A stretch of DNA of 64,000 bases from Isoetes taiwanensis (Eukaryota; Streptophyta; Lycopodiopsida; Isoetales; Isoetaceae). This document shows positions 21,419 through 32,640 of the stretch, in pieces. The notes under the pieces are model-generated. The model saw nothing but the letters and a program-made list of their open reading frames with translations, had not been told where the DNA came from and did no database searches. A program made the position numbers and the translations under genes. Positions within the stretch are counted from its first letter, which is position 1. Every line of letters begins with the position of its first letter. The DNA lies in the NCBI GenBank assembly GCA_021234155.1, contig JAJEKV010000015.1, positions 11,928,101 to 11,992,100 of the forward strand, in the 5' to 3' direction.

Positions 21419-21607
21419 ACCTCACTTGGAAAATTTTTGGCTCATTCTTTTTTGTATTATTAAGTTCCAGTTTACTTAATTGTTACTAGCTTAGCATAAC
21501 TACAAAAATGAGAAAAAAATTTCCCACTCTTCGAGGCTTAAGGATCCTATCAAGTTAGTACTACTGGGAGCATGGCCAGTGCTTTGCTCTTGGTCTCCAA
21601 GAACATT

Positions 21608-21619
21608 GCCCTGATACCA
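21608..21619 (-). promoter_or_regulatory. primer-binding site for initiator tRNA-Met
   Basis: The minus strand reads TGGTATCAGGGC one base after the end of the LTR. The consensus PBS complementary to plant initiator tRNA-Met is TGGTATCAGAGC, so this matches 11 of 12. It fixes element orientation and the inner LTR boundary. Confidence 0.85.
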
Positions 21620-21620
21620 C

Positions 21621-23190
21621 TGTCACGTCCCCTACTCGCATACGGTGCCCGCACCGTATACAAACAGGAGTTCTTCCCCCATACCAGCTCCTCACTGATA
21701 CAGGGCCCTCCACATATCACTGCACCCGTAACGAGTCCCAGTGGGAAGAGTGAAGGTGTCATTCTACCCTGTCTCCCTCAGGGCCTACCTAGCTGCGGAA
21801 GCGTAAACATACATGTCAGTATACAACATAATCCTCCATCCACCCAGAAGGGTGGTGCATCAACATCTACATGCACAATAATCAGCACATCACATAGGAA
21901 ATCCTACCCAAGGCTCAAACTCAAGGGGATGACTGACGGCTTGGGTCTCCAGAGTTCATTGCAGACAGAATTCATGGCAATGGATTTGGCTGGCATAAGA
22001 ACATGGCATAGGGTTGTCCACTCCATCCGCCCCTCCTGTGCACACTTTGCAGAGTAGGCTGAAAAGTGTTGGGGCCTGACTGTAGCCCGCCGGATGCATA
22101 GCCAAAAGGGCTATTCCTGGGTTTCATCTCCCCAGTTCCGATGGGGCAGGTAGGGATCACTCCCTCCAGAGATCTACATGCTGACTCAAGGGGACTAGAG
22201 GGCCACTGCCCGTATTCGACTTGAACTCAATGGAAGGTCGTATCCACCACCTCACGAGTGTCGAGCCCATGCCTTGCCCACACGCAGTGGCAAGCCATTA
22301 GACCTAGTCACAATGACCCCCGGTAGCACTAACACACCATAGGGATCGTTCAAGAGTCAGAACATGAACCTCCTTATAAGCCAGTCTGGCCCCTTCACCC
22401 ACAACCAGGTGGGGCTCTTGTGCACAGGCCGCAACTACAGTGTGCTAGAGAGGCTATTCTAGGAGCATCAACTACACAGCTTCAGGGCCTCTACCCCCCT
22501 TCCCAATACAAGGAGTTCACAGAGAAACATCGTCCATATACATCACAGAAGAACTAAAGAACTAGATCTAATCTATAACATAGGGTTAGGTTCTTTAGTC
22601 AGTGTCTGGGATCTAGAGATCTAGATAGCTGCTATGGGCAATTTAATAGGCTAAACCTACTGATTCTATGACTAGAAGACGGTTTAAGCTATTAAGTTGA
22701 CCAAATACCTGATCCTTGGGTGGCTCCTCCTGACCTGAGTTCAACCATTCTGCCGAGCTGATCGAATTCAGGAAAACTGATGGTGCGATTCGCTTGGGCA
22801 GCGTCTGGGAGGCGGTTTTTGCTTCTGGGGCAGCCAAAACAGAGCTCTAAAACCCTATGGACGAAAACTAGCAAGTTAGGGTTTTCCTACCCTAAATAGA
22901 CATGGGGTTAGGGCTAGGGTTTCCAATTATCCCTTTTTGGCATGTGGGATAATTGGAAAGGGCCCACTTGCCTTTAATGGCTAGGTGGCAAAATATGCCT
23001 ACATGGAAAAGTGTGCCCACATTAATGTGCATATGTGCACATTAATAACATGTGAACATACCTAGAAAGTTGCCCCTAGGGCTACTTACCTGGCTATCCG
23101 TCGGCGTACACGTCAGTCGGAGTGGCGTGTACGCGTGACGAGGCAGTACAATATATGCTCTGGGACCGTATACTGTGCTGGAACGTCACA
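21621..23190 (-). repeat. 5' LTR of the gypsy element
   Basis: On the minus strand it starts TGTGACGTTCC and ends GGGGACGTGACA, giving the TG...CA ends and the short inverted terminus TGTGACGT/ACGTGACA expected of an LTR. Length 1570 bp. The PBS follows directly. No second copy is present in the window. It contains no gene; a short minus-strand frame near 22700 is not supported. Confidence 0.8.
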
Positions 23191-25618
23191 CCCAGGCCAC
23201 ATCAGGTACTCCAATAACCATATTCTTGAGTTCATATTATTCATTGACACATATGGCATAAATTTCAAATCTGCAACTCAAATCTTTACTGGAATTTTAT
23301 ATTGATCATAAAAACCTTTTCTATTTTTCATTAAAGAAACTATACTACTTATATCTTAAAGCTTGCATCCAAACTTTCATGTAAATATCCTTCAAATTTT
23401 ATTCATTATAAGATACTAACTTCTCAATCATTATCATATCACTGTTTGCAAATCACTGCTGGTTTTTTACTTTCAGAACCAATTTTGATAGAACCCATTA
23501 CCAGCTTGTTTTAATAAGGGCACTATAAATCCTTAAATATGAAGCAAGAACCTGATCCATATAGTTTTAACATTTTGCATCTCCAAGCCTTTATCATAAG
23601 CTAGGAAGGATCTCACCAATAAACTGTGATCAATCTTGGCTGTATTTCGTTTAACAACCATACCACAGCAGCAATCACTAGTTGAAAATAGACCCAGGAG
23701 GGAGAGTCGTGGTTACCTGCACCCAAACAATGCATAAGTTAGCAAAAAACATGGTAACTATACACGGGGCGTCAGGTAAGCTTTACAACTCTCCGGCTCT
23801 TCGCCCTTCACCTACTATTTTCAGAAATGAGATGAATTCTAGAGCTAAACCACTCTAATAAGTAGAAGGAGCCAGGTTATTTACAGTTAGATTATGTTAA
23901 TCATAACTAACCAGCAAAGTCAACTAGCAATGTTAACCTTACAAAGTTCCCAAAGAACTTAAGCACCACCAAACCCTGTTGTTAAGATCAGGGAAAACAT
24001 TCTGCTGTAAGGCCAGCATGAGTAAAGTAATCTTAAATGCCCATGTATGTGATCAAATCAGAAAGAACCTATACTTAAAGATAAGAAGACCAAAGTAGAA
24101 AACCCTATAGGCCAGAAGTTAGAATGCTCTTTGCGATCCATTTTATACTTTAGAGCAGTCAGCCTAAACCATCACACAAATCTTTAGCATACCATATTAC
24201 TACTCCAATGCCCAAGCAAAGCAAACAAGTGCTAGCAATTCCATTTTAAGTATAGAGAGCAAGCCATCATAAACATATAAATCAGACAGTAAACCATGCT
24301 CTTATCAACATGTATCTTCTGTAGTTACTCTCTGTTATTTATGCTTGGTGGATCAAGAGCTATGCCAATCATTCTACCTGCTGTCGAATGCATAATATAC
24401 AGTAACTCTTTTCTTTAAAAAAAACCCTTTTTGTACCAGGCAACCTGCAATACTTATGTGCAAGCTACTGTTACAGCGAATAAAGGCCAAGCTGCATTCA
24501 TTCATATGAAAAACGTCATCAATGCTTAAAGGTTCAGACCGGAGTCAACCCCAAAAGGAGGCCTGTAGACCAAGTTCGATACATTCACAAGAGTCAGAAA
24601 TCGTAGCCCAAAAATGACCCCATACCTTGGTCGTTACATAGGCTGAATGAGCAGATGTATGCATGTAAAAGCTAAACAAATGAGACAACATCCATCCCTA
24701 AATCATGACTGTAAATTAATTTAAACAGCCTGGGAAAGAGCACAAACATGAAAGCCATATACCCTCTTACGAGTTCTCAGATTGGAGACAAGATCATGTT
24801 CTTGTTTCTTAAAACCCACGCAGCAATGAAAGACCGACCTGATTTGAAGATCCTCTCTTTTGCATGCTGGAAGTAGCTCCACCCGTAATAGGCCTTTTGT
24901 TGAAGCCATTCTTTTCATACTTCTTCTGAGGGAAGCCACCATTGTTAGGCCCCTTGCTTTTCTTACCGGGACCCCTCTGATAAACACCCTTAGGCATAGC
25001 AACTAGTTGAAACGGCCACACTAGCAACAGCAAAATTTTTCGCAACACAAGCGGAGGCGGCAAACAAGATCCAGGAAAAATTTGTGCGCCATTGTCATAC
25101 TTGTGCATGTCCATAAATCTTGCGTATCCAGGCATTAATAACCCCCACAGTTTATGTCAAAGAGCCACCAACTATTTTATTGGGCAGTAGGCTCAAGAAA
25201 TACCCTGACAACATCCAGGTTCCAGTCACGGTCAGTCATATCCTTTGGTCTTTGAAGCCTTAACTCACCGTTTAACATAACTCCATGAGCTAATAGGTTA
25301 GGGGAGACATATCATAAAATAATTTTTCATTTAAAAGCATGTTCACACTTGTAATTTTTTGTATCCGACCATTATACATTTTAGCATGCCTTATTAGGCA
25401 TAACTCTAACCATCTTAAAGTATGCCAACTTCACAAAATGCATCCAAACTCATCAAGTCCCTTTGGAGCTTTTGTAAGATAATCAAATACTGAGCCAAAA
25501 CTGGAAGATCCTGAGCAATAAAAGGAAGATGCGACCACCAAAAAATAAACATATATATATCCATTTATGTTCATCAATTTTTCCTTTTAATCCTTTTAAC
25601 CTCAGTCCCCTCCTCCAC
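23191..25618 (-). repeat. pseudo-LTR of Penelope-like family 1, copy a
   Basis: Nearly identical to 30234-32640 (offset about 7043 bp), forming direct repeats that flank the family 1 coding body. Its low-coordinate end (CCCAGGCCACATCAGG) abuts the gypsy LTR. It contains the MPKGVY exon and a core conserved in all families. Long direct repeats around the coding region are a known trait of Penelope-like elements in partial tandem arrangement. Confidence 0.75.
24839..24997 (-). CDS. MPKGVY first exon, family 1 copy a
   Basis: ATG at 24997 opens MPKGVYQRGPGKKSKGPN, then GGFPQKKYEKNGFNKR, and ends SSNQ at CAG, directly followed by GTCGGT, a possible 5' splice site. The same basic 53-residue peptide is kept in four family 1 copies, and a diverged form in family 2 (MPKGVYARGPGKRSKGQD... 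ending NKQ, again at CAG-GT). Conservation of peptide and donor position suggests a real coding exon. In a full element it would splice to ORF A; in copy a its downstream partner is not present. Basic and glycine-rich; possibly nucleic-acid binding. Confidence 0.6.
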
Positions 25619-25785
25619 CTTCTTCTTCTTCTCCTCCTCCTCCTCCTCCTCCTCCTCCTCCTCCTCCTCCTCCTCCTCCTCCTCCTCCTCCCTCCTCCTC
25701 CTCCTCCTCCTCCTCCTCCTCCTCCTCCTCCTCCTCCTCCTCCTCCTCCTCCTCCTCCTCCTCCTCCTCCTCCTCCTCCTCCTCC
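25612..25785. repeat. (CTC)n microsatellite at an element junction
   Basis: About 57 CTC/TCC triplets with one interruption. It separates pseudo-LTR copy a from the 3' end of the family 1 body. Equivalent trinucleotide runs mark every other junction in the array. Confidence 0.95.
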
Positions 25786-25827
25786 CACATCCCTCCCTCG
25801 GGATGTAGGACCCATCATTTATAGGAG

Positions 25828-25857
25828 GTAGGACCCCCCTATAAGGAGGGGTCCTAC
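25828..25857 (-). other. 3'-terminal hairpin of the family 1 body
   Basis: A perfect 10-bp stem, GTAGGACCCC/GGGGTCCTAC, with a 10-base loop, placed just after the RT stop codon (25862) and before the microsatellite. Family 2 has the same hairpin at the same position with a different loop. Confidence 0.7.
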
Positions 25858-25861
25858 AACC

Positions 25862-27958
25862 CTACTCAGAAGAAAAGAAACAGGCATCTAGCCATTTCAA
25901 TATTTCATTGACATTATAAGTCAGTCCAGGAAAAGTCTTTTTCTGCAGCATTGATCTAATGCTAATAGCCAAGTCTTTAGCCATAAACCCATTGTCAACA
26001 AATTCCTGTATCAGATTTTTCAGGTCTATAATAGCATTTACCTGGCTTGTGTTGACATATAACAGTGGTAAGACCTGAGAAATAATCACCTTACTCGCAT
26101 TCAAGTACGGGCGACAGCTTGAGGCATGAATGAACTTCATAACCTGAAACGGGAGCTTGTCCCTTTTGTCGTATTTATAAGTTGTATACAACCCAGTAGG
26201 GGGATTAATCACTTCTATGGTGACACTTAAGAAATTGCCCTTATAACCAATCCGTCCGTTATTGCCATCCATTGGCTGATATTCTGTTTCATCTTTTATT
26301 TGTAAGAGTTGCAGATTATAAATGTTCTCACATTCATTACAGTCGTTTCCCTCTTGAAAGAACATAGACAAATCGCCTCCATTTGGGATATAAACATCGT
26401 CTATATACCTTCTGGCATCTTTAAATTTCACAATATCTTGGAACCTGCCATTGGCAGCAAGTCTTTCAATGTGCCTAAGCTCAAAGTAGGATAAATAAAG
26501 GTTGCACCACTCAGGGGAACAAGCAAATCCCATTGGAATGCCGCAGATCTGCTTCCATATTCCCTTACCCTGGATAACATAACAGTTATTCAAGAGCCAC
26601 ATATTGAGCTCGCAAAAATTTTCCTTATCAAGATAACACCAAGAGTTACCATTTTGCTTTTTACAGTCCCAAGTGTACAATATATCATCATCAAGAATTC
26701 TGTACCAGAGCTTAACCTCATCACCATGCCCTGTCATGTAGTCTATGGCCATGCCAATTATCTCTTTAATCACCCTGCAGATCCCATCCTGCCCTAGAAG
26801 CGGGATGTTTTCATAACATTTAGAAATATCAGCATTGAACACACTATGAATCTTGTTTGGCATATTCAGCATAACCTCATAAATTGAGTCAACAATCCAA
26901 TAAGCATTAACCTTCCCTGGTAATAATACATTTATTTTTTCCAATCTCATTCTATAAGCCTTGGGTAGCACCTCGGCCAAACCACGCAGACCTCTTGTGA
27001 TTATTTTGGCTGGTAGGGTGAAGATGGTACGGTTGGCATTAGTGATCCACTGGTAATCACTTTTATGGGCTTTGTACATCCCCAATAAATAAGGAAGCCT
27101 ATCCTTATATGGGCAATCCAACTGAAATCTTTGTTTTAGGTTGTCATCAATCTCTTGAAGTAATTTTAATCTGTCACTTGTACACTCCTTGAAGTCCTTA
27201 CCATGCAGTCTTTCACGCGCCATGTCCCTGATATGCCATGGACATATGAAAGATGGGACATTGGCAGCTTTATCAACACTGGACACATAAGCATTCCTGT
27301 TGAGCCAACTTAATCAATCCCTGATTTTGGGATCCTGTATGGAATTATGCAACCCAGTACAATACTTTATTTTTTCAGATGCTTTGGCTTTTATGCAATT
27401 AAGCAGTCCTTTCTTAATGCTTATGACTTCATAAGGATGTATATTAACCCCTGTTCTTTCTAGGCCATCAAACAGGTCACTGATTCCTTTATCAACATTG
27501 CTCATGAATTCATTTAGGTCCAGAGGTTTGTCTGGGATATAATTCAGCCCTTTTCTGAACATATTTCTTAATCCTTTGGATTTTATAATGGCAAGGTCTA
27601 GTGTTCTTACATGCCCTACTTTCTGGTCAATAAATCTTTCCAGTCCAGGCATGTGACATATGCATTTGGGCATTTCTTCATCGGCAAAAACACGGTATGG
27701 TTTATACACAAGATCCAATAATTGATCATCATATGTCCAGCCAATGCATGTCTTTTTCATAATATGTAATCCAAAGTCCCCCAATCTTAAACAGAGGTAA
27801 TCTCTGATAATTTCCCTTAAATTGATGTCATCAATCACTTTGGAAGAGAATCTAAAGTGAATTCTAACCTTATTCAAGACTGTACAATTCGTTTTGGCCA
27901 GCATTTTTCGACCATTGGGTCCAATGCAAATACATCGTTCAGCAGCATCTTCATCATC
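25862..27958 (-). pseudogene. Penelope-like reverse transcriptase, family 1 (one in-frame stop)
   Basis: The exon starts after an acceptor (CTAG) at 27959-27960 and runs in one frame to 25862, interrupted only by TGA at 27314-27316. Landmarks: KVRIHFRFSSKVIDD; HVRTLDLAIIKSKGLRNMF; the DKAANVPSFICPWHI block; YKAHKSDYQWITNANRTIF; motif A NADISKCYENIP; motif B CGIPMGFACSPEWCNLYLS; motif C DARRYIDDVY; and a thumb-like segment LPFQVMKFIHASSCRPYLN. The DKxxN block and the IPMG and YIDD motifs are those of Penelope-like elements, which are related to telomerase. I see no GIY-YIG endonuclease at either end, so it resembles endonuclease-lacking types. About 698 codons. Confidence 0.65.
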
Positions 27959-28423
27959 CTAGAATGATGACAATTTTTAAATCAGTACGATTTTTATTGG
28001 AAGTAAACATAAACTATGAAGAACAGCATCAATAGTTATTAGAGTGTCAATCACAACCATGTGATATAATAGAACATCAAAACTGAGGAGAAGACACATA
28101 ATTTTTTCCAATGTCCAGCATTGGATAAAACAAAATTTCATTATGATTGGCAAAGCCCTTGATACAAGTTTTAGTAACAAAAATATTAAGCACCATTATG
28201 GTTTCGATGCCCCACATATTATATTCTGTTCAAAATGCAGCATTCTGTCAATGCATATATATAACTCTCGTCTATACTACCAACCATTATAATTATGAGC
28301 TGGGTATGTATAATGCGAGGCCCAAAAAGGTCCAGGCAAAAATCCTGCATAAAAATATGCAATCTGGATTAGTACTGTGGACTAATTCAGTAAGAGCTTT
28401 TATCATGCTCCAAATACCTTGAG
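27959..28423 (-). other. intron-like spacer between ORF A and the RT exon
   Basis: Non-coding. A donor-like CAAG-GTATTT follows the conserved end of ORF A, and the AG acceptor at 27959-27960 precedes the RT exon. Family 2 has the same arrangement (donor AACAG-GTAATA, acceptor TATAG). Splicing after a stop codon would give a two-cistron mRNA, or an in-frame donor further upstream may exist. Confidence 0.4.
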
Positions 28424-29916
28424 TCAATACATCAATTTGGCTTGTTTCAGATCATTCTTATCCGCAAAGCCAGGTCTTGGTCCCTTGGAGACAGAAGCCT
28501 CATCACAAAGGCAACCGATTCACTAGCAATGCTCTCGATCATCTGGCAGCTAGAGTTATTACTATTCCCACCACTATCCATATTGGTGATACTCCTTGTC
28601 ACCCTTGGTGGCATAAACTCATCATGTTTAGTGCAAGCAGCTTGTGAAAACATGGACGTATTATCCTCCTCAACAATACCGTGCTTAGCAAGTAGGAACT
28701 TCCTGTCCTTAATCATCATTTCACATACGTTTACCAGCTTAGTGTTTCCAAACATAGCCTGAACATCACAATCAGAGTTGCTGGCCAGCCTATTAGTGAC
28801 CTTTATCATCATATCCCTTACATGCAAGTACACCAAGTGGGCCATAACTGGTTTCTTCAGGTGCTGCTGTATATAACTCAGAAAAGCTCCTATTCTTCCA
28901 GCAGGAGTAAATCTTGGGTAAACCAGCTCCAAATGGTTGCATGCAAACCAAATGGCTTGGTCAAACCATGTAATAGAATCCTTACAAGCAGAGGAATCAG
29001 TGCAGTTGCATTTGAAATACGGGCTGAAAGACCTCCAAATTCTATGCAGGTAATTGTATTCCCTTTTTATGACCGGGAAAGCCATATGTGCTTTGACAAA
29101 CAGAGTTACCCCAAGATTATTTTGGCATTGTTTGTCAAACAGCGCAGTAGCAAAGGGAAATTCTATCTCCTCCTTGTCAATCAGCTTCACCATGTTATTT
29201 GCTGCAGTTTCAATATCAGCCAGGTGGTCATTGTTCAGCCCAACAATCATGATCCAAGTCTGCCTGCTAATTGGAGCAAGGGTGCTGTAATTCTGACTGC
29301 GCCAAAGACCATGATCAAACTCTTCACCAAGCCATTCAATGGCCATTTCAGATATGATTGGGAACCTTAGACAGTTGTGCAAGGTTAACCTCATCATAGA
29401 ATCACTGTTGTTGCTTTGCTTACTACCCCCATCACTTTTCATCATGTCCAAGTCAATTTTAGGGATGAATTTGACAAAACCAGTTGTCGGTTGGTCTTGA
29501 TCAATGATATCATCAGGCTTACTGACATCAGCAAATGTCTTATCTTTCATTTTGTTGATCCTTTCCAAGTATGTTATTCCGGATTTGCATTCAATGGCAA
29601 GCAGGTCATCCAGATCAGTCCTGTCAGCTAAAATATTTGGTATATCCAAGAAAACCTGCTGTAAGACCGCTTCACAATCCTTGACTACCATTCCTAATCC
29701 ATCCAACTTAAGGAACAGTTCTAACCAACCACTGAAACCCAGATGAATCACAGGGGAGTATGCGTCCTGAGGCAAACTTCTGCTCAGCTTCAGAATTACA
29801 TCATGTATTTCAGGACTTGCGATCAGGCACAATATGTATTGCACAGCCCTGTTGGGAGCGCTTCCAGTAGCACAATAGCCCATATCAGCCAAATGCCTGA
29901 TCCAAACACTCTTAAA
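28424..29916 (-). CDS. ORF A of Penelope-like family 1
   Basis: The exon probably starts at 29916 after an acceptor (ATTACAG), giving FKSVWIRHLADMGYCATG in the same phase as the MPKGVY exon end. The frame is open to 28447. Homology with family 2 suggests that the true end is in the neighbouring frame at TGA 28424-28426 (DLKQAKLMY versus ELKQDRLLY), so one frame break lies near 28460. Conserved blocks: WLGEEFDHGLWRSQNYSTLA, HMAFPVIKREYNYLHRIW, SFSPYFKCNC, CNHLELVYPRFTPAGRIG and MFGNTKLVNVCEMM. I recognise no known domain. By position it is the ORF1-like partner of the RT, perhaps an RNA-binding or nucleoprotein-type protein (inference). Confidence 0.6.
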
Positions 29917-30233
29917 CTGTAATTTTCAGAATTTGTTTGTTAGTTCATAACTCCAGAATATTAAAATTTAAAAAAGACCCATTCGTAAGTCATACAACTG
30001 ATATGGGTACATACATTAGATATTCAATTAGTTAACTAATTGATTAAACCCAATGGAAAGATGGTTTCAGAAATGATGTGTTTGTTAGATACCTCCAACA
30101 AATAGATGTCATTGTTTCTTCTTCGAATATGTTCTTACTAAGACTACAGTCTAAATAATGTTTTTCTAACAAAACAATTAAATGCCTCGTTCAAAGTAAG
30201 CACATGTCCCAAAATACCTACCCTGGGGTTAAG

Positions 30234-32640
30234 CCCAGGCCACATCAGGTACTCCAATAACCATATTCTTGAGTTCATATTATTCATTGACACATATGGC
30301 ATAAATTTCAAATCTGCAATTCAAATCTTTACTGGAATTTTATATTGATCATAAAAACCTTTTCTATTTTTCATTAAAGAAACTATACTACTTATATCTT
30401 AAAGCTTGCATCCAAACTTTCATGTAAATATCCTTCAAATTTTATTCATTATAAGATACTAACTTCTCAATCATTATCATATCAATGTTTGCAAATCATT
30501 GCTGGTTTTGTACTTTCAGAACCAATTTTGATAGAACCCATTACCAGCTTGTTTTAATAAGGGCACTATAAATCCTTAAATATGAAGCAAGAACCTGATC
30601 CATATAGTTTTAACATTCTGCATCTCCAAGCCTTTATCATAAGCTAGGAAAGATCTCACCAATAAACTGTGATCAATCTTGGCTGTATTTCGTTTAACAA
30701 CCATACCACAGCAGCAATCACTAGTTGAAAATAGACCCAGGAGGGAGAGTCGTGGTTACCTGCACCCAAACAATGCATAAGTTAGCAAAACACATGGTAA
30801 CTATACAAGGGGCGTCAGGTAAGCTTTACAACTCTCCGGCTCATCGCCCATCACCTACTATTTTCAGAAATGAGATGAATTCTAGAGCTAAACCACTCTA
30901 ATAAGTAGAAGGAGCCAGGTTATTTACAGTTAGATTATGTTAATCATAACTAACTAGCAATGTTAACCTTACAAAGTTCCCAAAGAACTTAAGCACCACC
31001 AAACCCTGTTGTTAAGATCAGGGAAAACATTCTGCTGTAAGGCCAGCATGAGTAAAGTAATCTTTAAATGCCCATGTATGTGATCAAATCAGAAAGAACC
31101 TATACTTAAAGATAAGAAGACCAAAGTAGAAAACCCTATAGGCCAGAAGTTAGAATGCTCTTTGCGATCCATTTTATACTTTAGAGCAGTCAGCCTAAAC
31201 CATCACACAAATCTTTAGCATACCATATTACTACTCCAATGCCCAAGCAAAGCAAACAAGTGCTAGCAACTCCATTTTAAGTATTAGAGAGCAAGCCATC
31301 ATAAACATATAAATCAGACAGTAAACCATGCTCTTATCAACATGTATCTTCTGTAGTTACTCTCTGTTATTTATGCTTGGTGGATCAAGAGCTATGCCAA
31401 TCATTCTACCTGCTGTCGAATGCATAATATACAGTAACTCTTTTCTTTTAAAAAAACCCTTTTTGTACCAGGCAACCTGCAATACTTATGTGCAAGCTAC
31501 TGTTACAGCGAATAAAGGCCAAGCTGCATTCATTCATATGAAAAACGTCATCAATGCTTAAAGGTTCAGACCGGAGTCAACCCCAAAAGGAGGCCTGTAG
31601 ACCAAGTTCGGTACATTCACAAGAGCCAGAAATCGTAGCCCAAAAATGACCCCATACCTTGGTCGTTACATAGGCTGAATGAGCAGATGTATGCATGTAA
31701 AAGCTAAACAAATGAGACAACATCCATCCCTAAATCATAACTATTAATTTAAACAGCCTGGGAAAGAGCACAAACATGAAAGCCATATACCCTCTTACGA
31801 GTTCTCAGATTGGAGACAAGATCATGTTCTTGTTTCTTAAAACCCACGCAGCAATGAAAGACCGACCTGATTTGAAGATCCTCTCTTTTGCATGCTGGAA
31901 GTAGCTCCACCCGTAATAGGCCTTTTGTTGAAGCCATTCTTTTCATACTTCTTCTGAGGGAAGCCACCATCGTTAGGCCCCTTGCTTTTCTTACCGGGAC
32001 CCCTCTGATAAACACCCTTAGGCATAGCAACTAGTTGAAACAGCCACACTAGCAACAGCAAAATTTTTTGCAACACAAGCGGAGGCGGCAAACAAGATCC
32101 AGGAAAAATTTGTGCGCCATTTTCATACTTGTGCATGTCCATAAATCTTGCGTATCCAGGCATTAATAACCCCCACAGTTTATGTCAAAGAGCCACCAAC
32201 TATTTTATTGGGCAGTAGGCTCAAGAAATACCCTGACAACATCCAGGTTCCAGTCACGGTCAGTCATATCCTTTGGTCTTTGAAGTCTTAACTCACCGTT
32301 TAACATAACTCCATGAGCTAATAGGTTAGGGGAGACATATCATAAAATATTTTTTCATTTAAAAGCATGTTCACACTTGTAATTTTTTGTATCCGACCAT
32401 TATGCATTTTAGCATGCCTTATTAGGCATAACTCTAACCATCTTAAAGTATGCCAACTTCACAAAATGCATCCAAACTCATCAAGTCCCTTTGGAGCTTT
32501 TGTAAGATAATCAAATACTGAGCCAAAACTGGAAGATCCTGAGCAATAAAAGGAAGATGCGACCACCAAAAAATAAACATATATATCCATTTATGTTCAT
32601 CAATTTTTCCTTTTAATCCTTTTAACCTCAGTCCCCTCCT
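30234..32640 (-). repeat. pseudo-LTR of Penelope-like family 1, copy b (5' side)
   Basis: Direct repeat of 23191-25618, lying upstream of ORF A in element orientation. It starts at the hairpin-like CCCTGGGGTTAAGCCCAGG and ends at a short CTC run at 32635-32646 that joins it to family 2. Confidence 0.75.
31867..32025 (-). CDS. MPKGVY first exon, family 1 copy b
   Basis: Same peptide as copy a, with one change (PNDGG instead of PNNGG). This is the copy placed correctly upstream of ORF A. Its end, CAG at 31867-31869 followed by GTCGGT, can splice in phase to the ORF A acceptor at 29916/29917. That would give one protein starting MPKGVYQRGPGKKSKGP and continuing into FKSVWIRHLADMGY. The intron would be about 1.95 kb, much longer than others in the window, so intermediate exons are possible. 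Confidence 0.6.

Larger units (their letters stand above)
12500..23190 (-). mobile_element. Ty3/gypsy LTR retrotransposon with two extra pre-gag genes, 3' end missing
   Basis: Order on the minus strand: 5' LTR (23190-21621), primer-binding site (21619-21608), an H3-like gene, a second pre-gag gene with a foldback insert, gag, then protease, reverse transcriptase, RNase H and integrase. The domain order PR-RT-RH-INT is that of Ty3/gypsy (Metaviridae). The homology to pol fades at about 12500, where methyltransferase sequence begins, and no second LTR is present in the window. The 5' LTR directly abuts Penelope-like pseudo-LTR sequence at 23191, so the element probably inserted into, or recombined with, that array. 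Gag and pol carry stops and frame breaks, several consistent with CAG to TAG changes. Confidence 0.8.

Noticed and set aside
23700-23800. Hammerhead ribozyme in the Penelope pseudo-LTR
   Set aside because: Expected for this element class, but the conserved core positions could not be matched on either strand in any of the three families.
24721-25002. 93-codon frame MLCLRVFIRGVPVRKARG, repeated in four copies
   Set aside because: It overlaps the MPKGVY exon in another frame; it is not preserved in family 2, whereas the MPKGVY frame is.
25483-25831. Poly-Gly, poly-Arg, poly-Leu and poly-Pro frames
   Set aside because: Translations of the CTC microsatellite.
23191-32640. Reading the family 1 direct repeats as true LTRs of a retrotransposon
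   Set aside because: No TG...CA ends, PBS or polypurine tract; the RT motifs are Penelope-like and the junctions are microsatellites.
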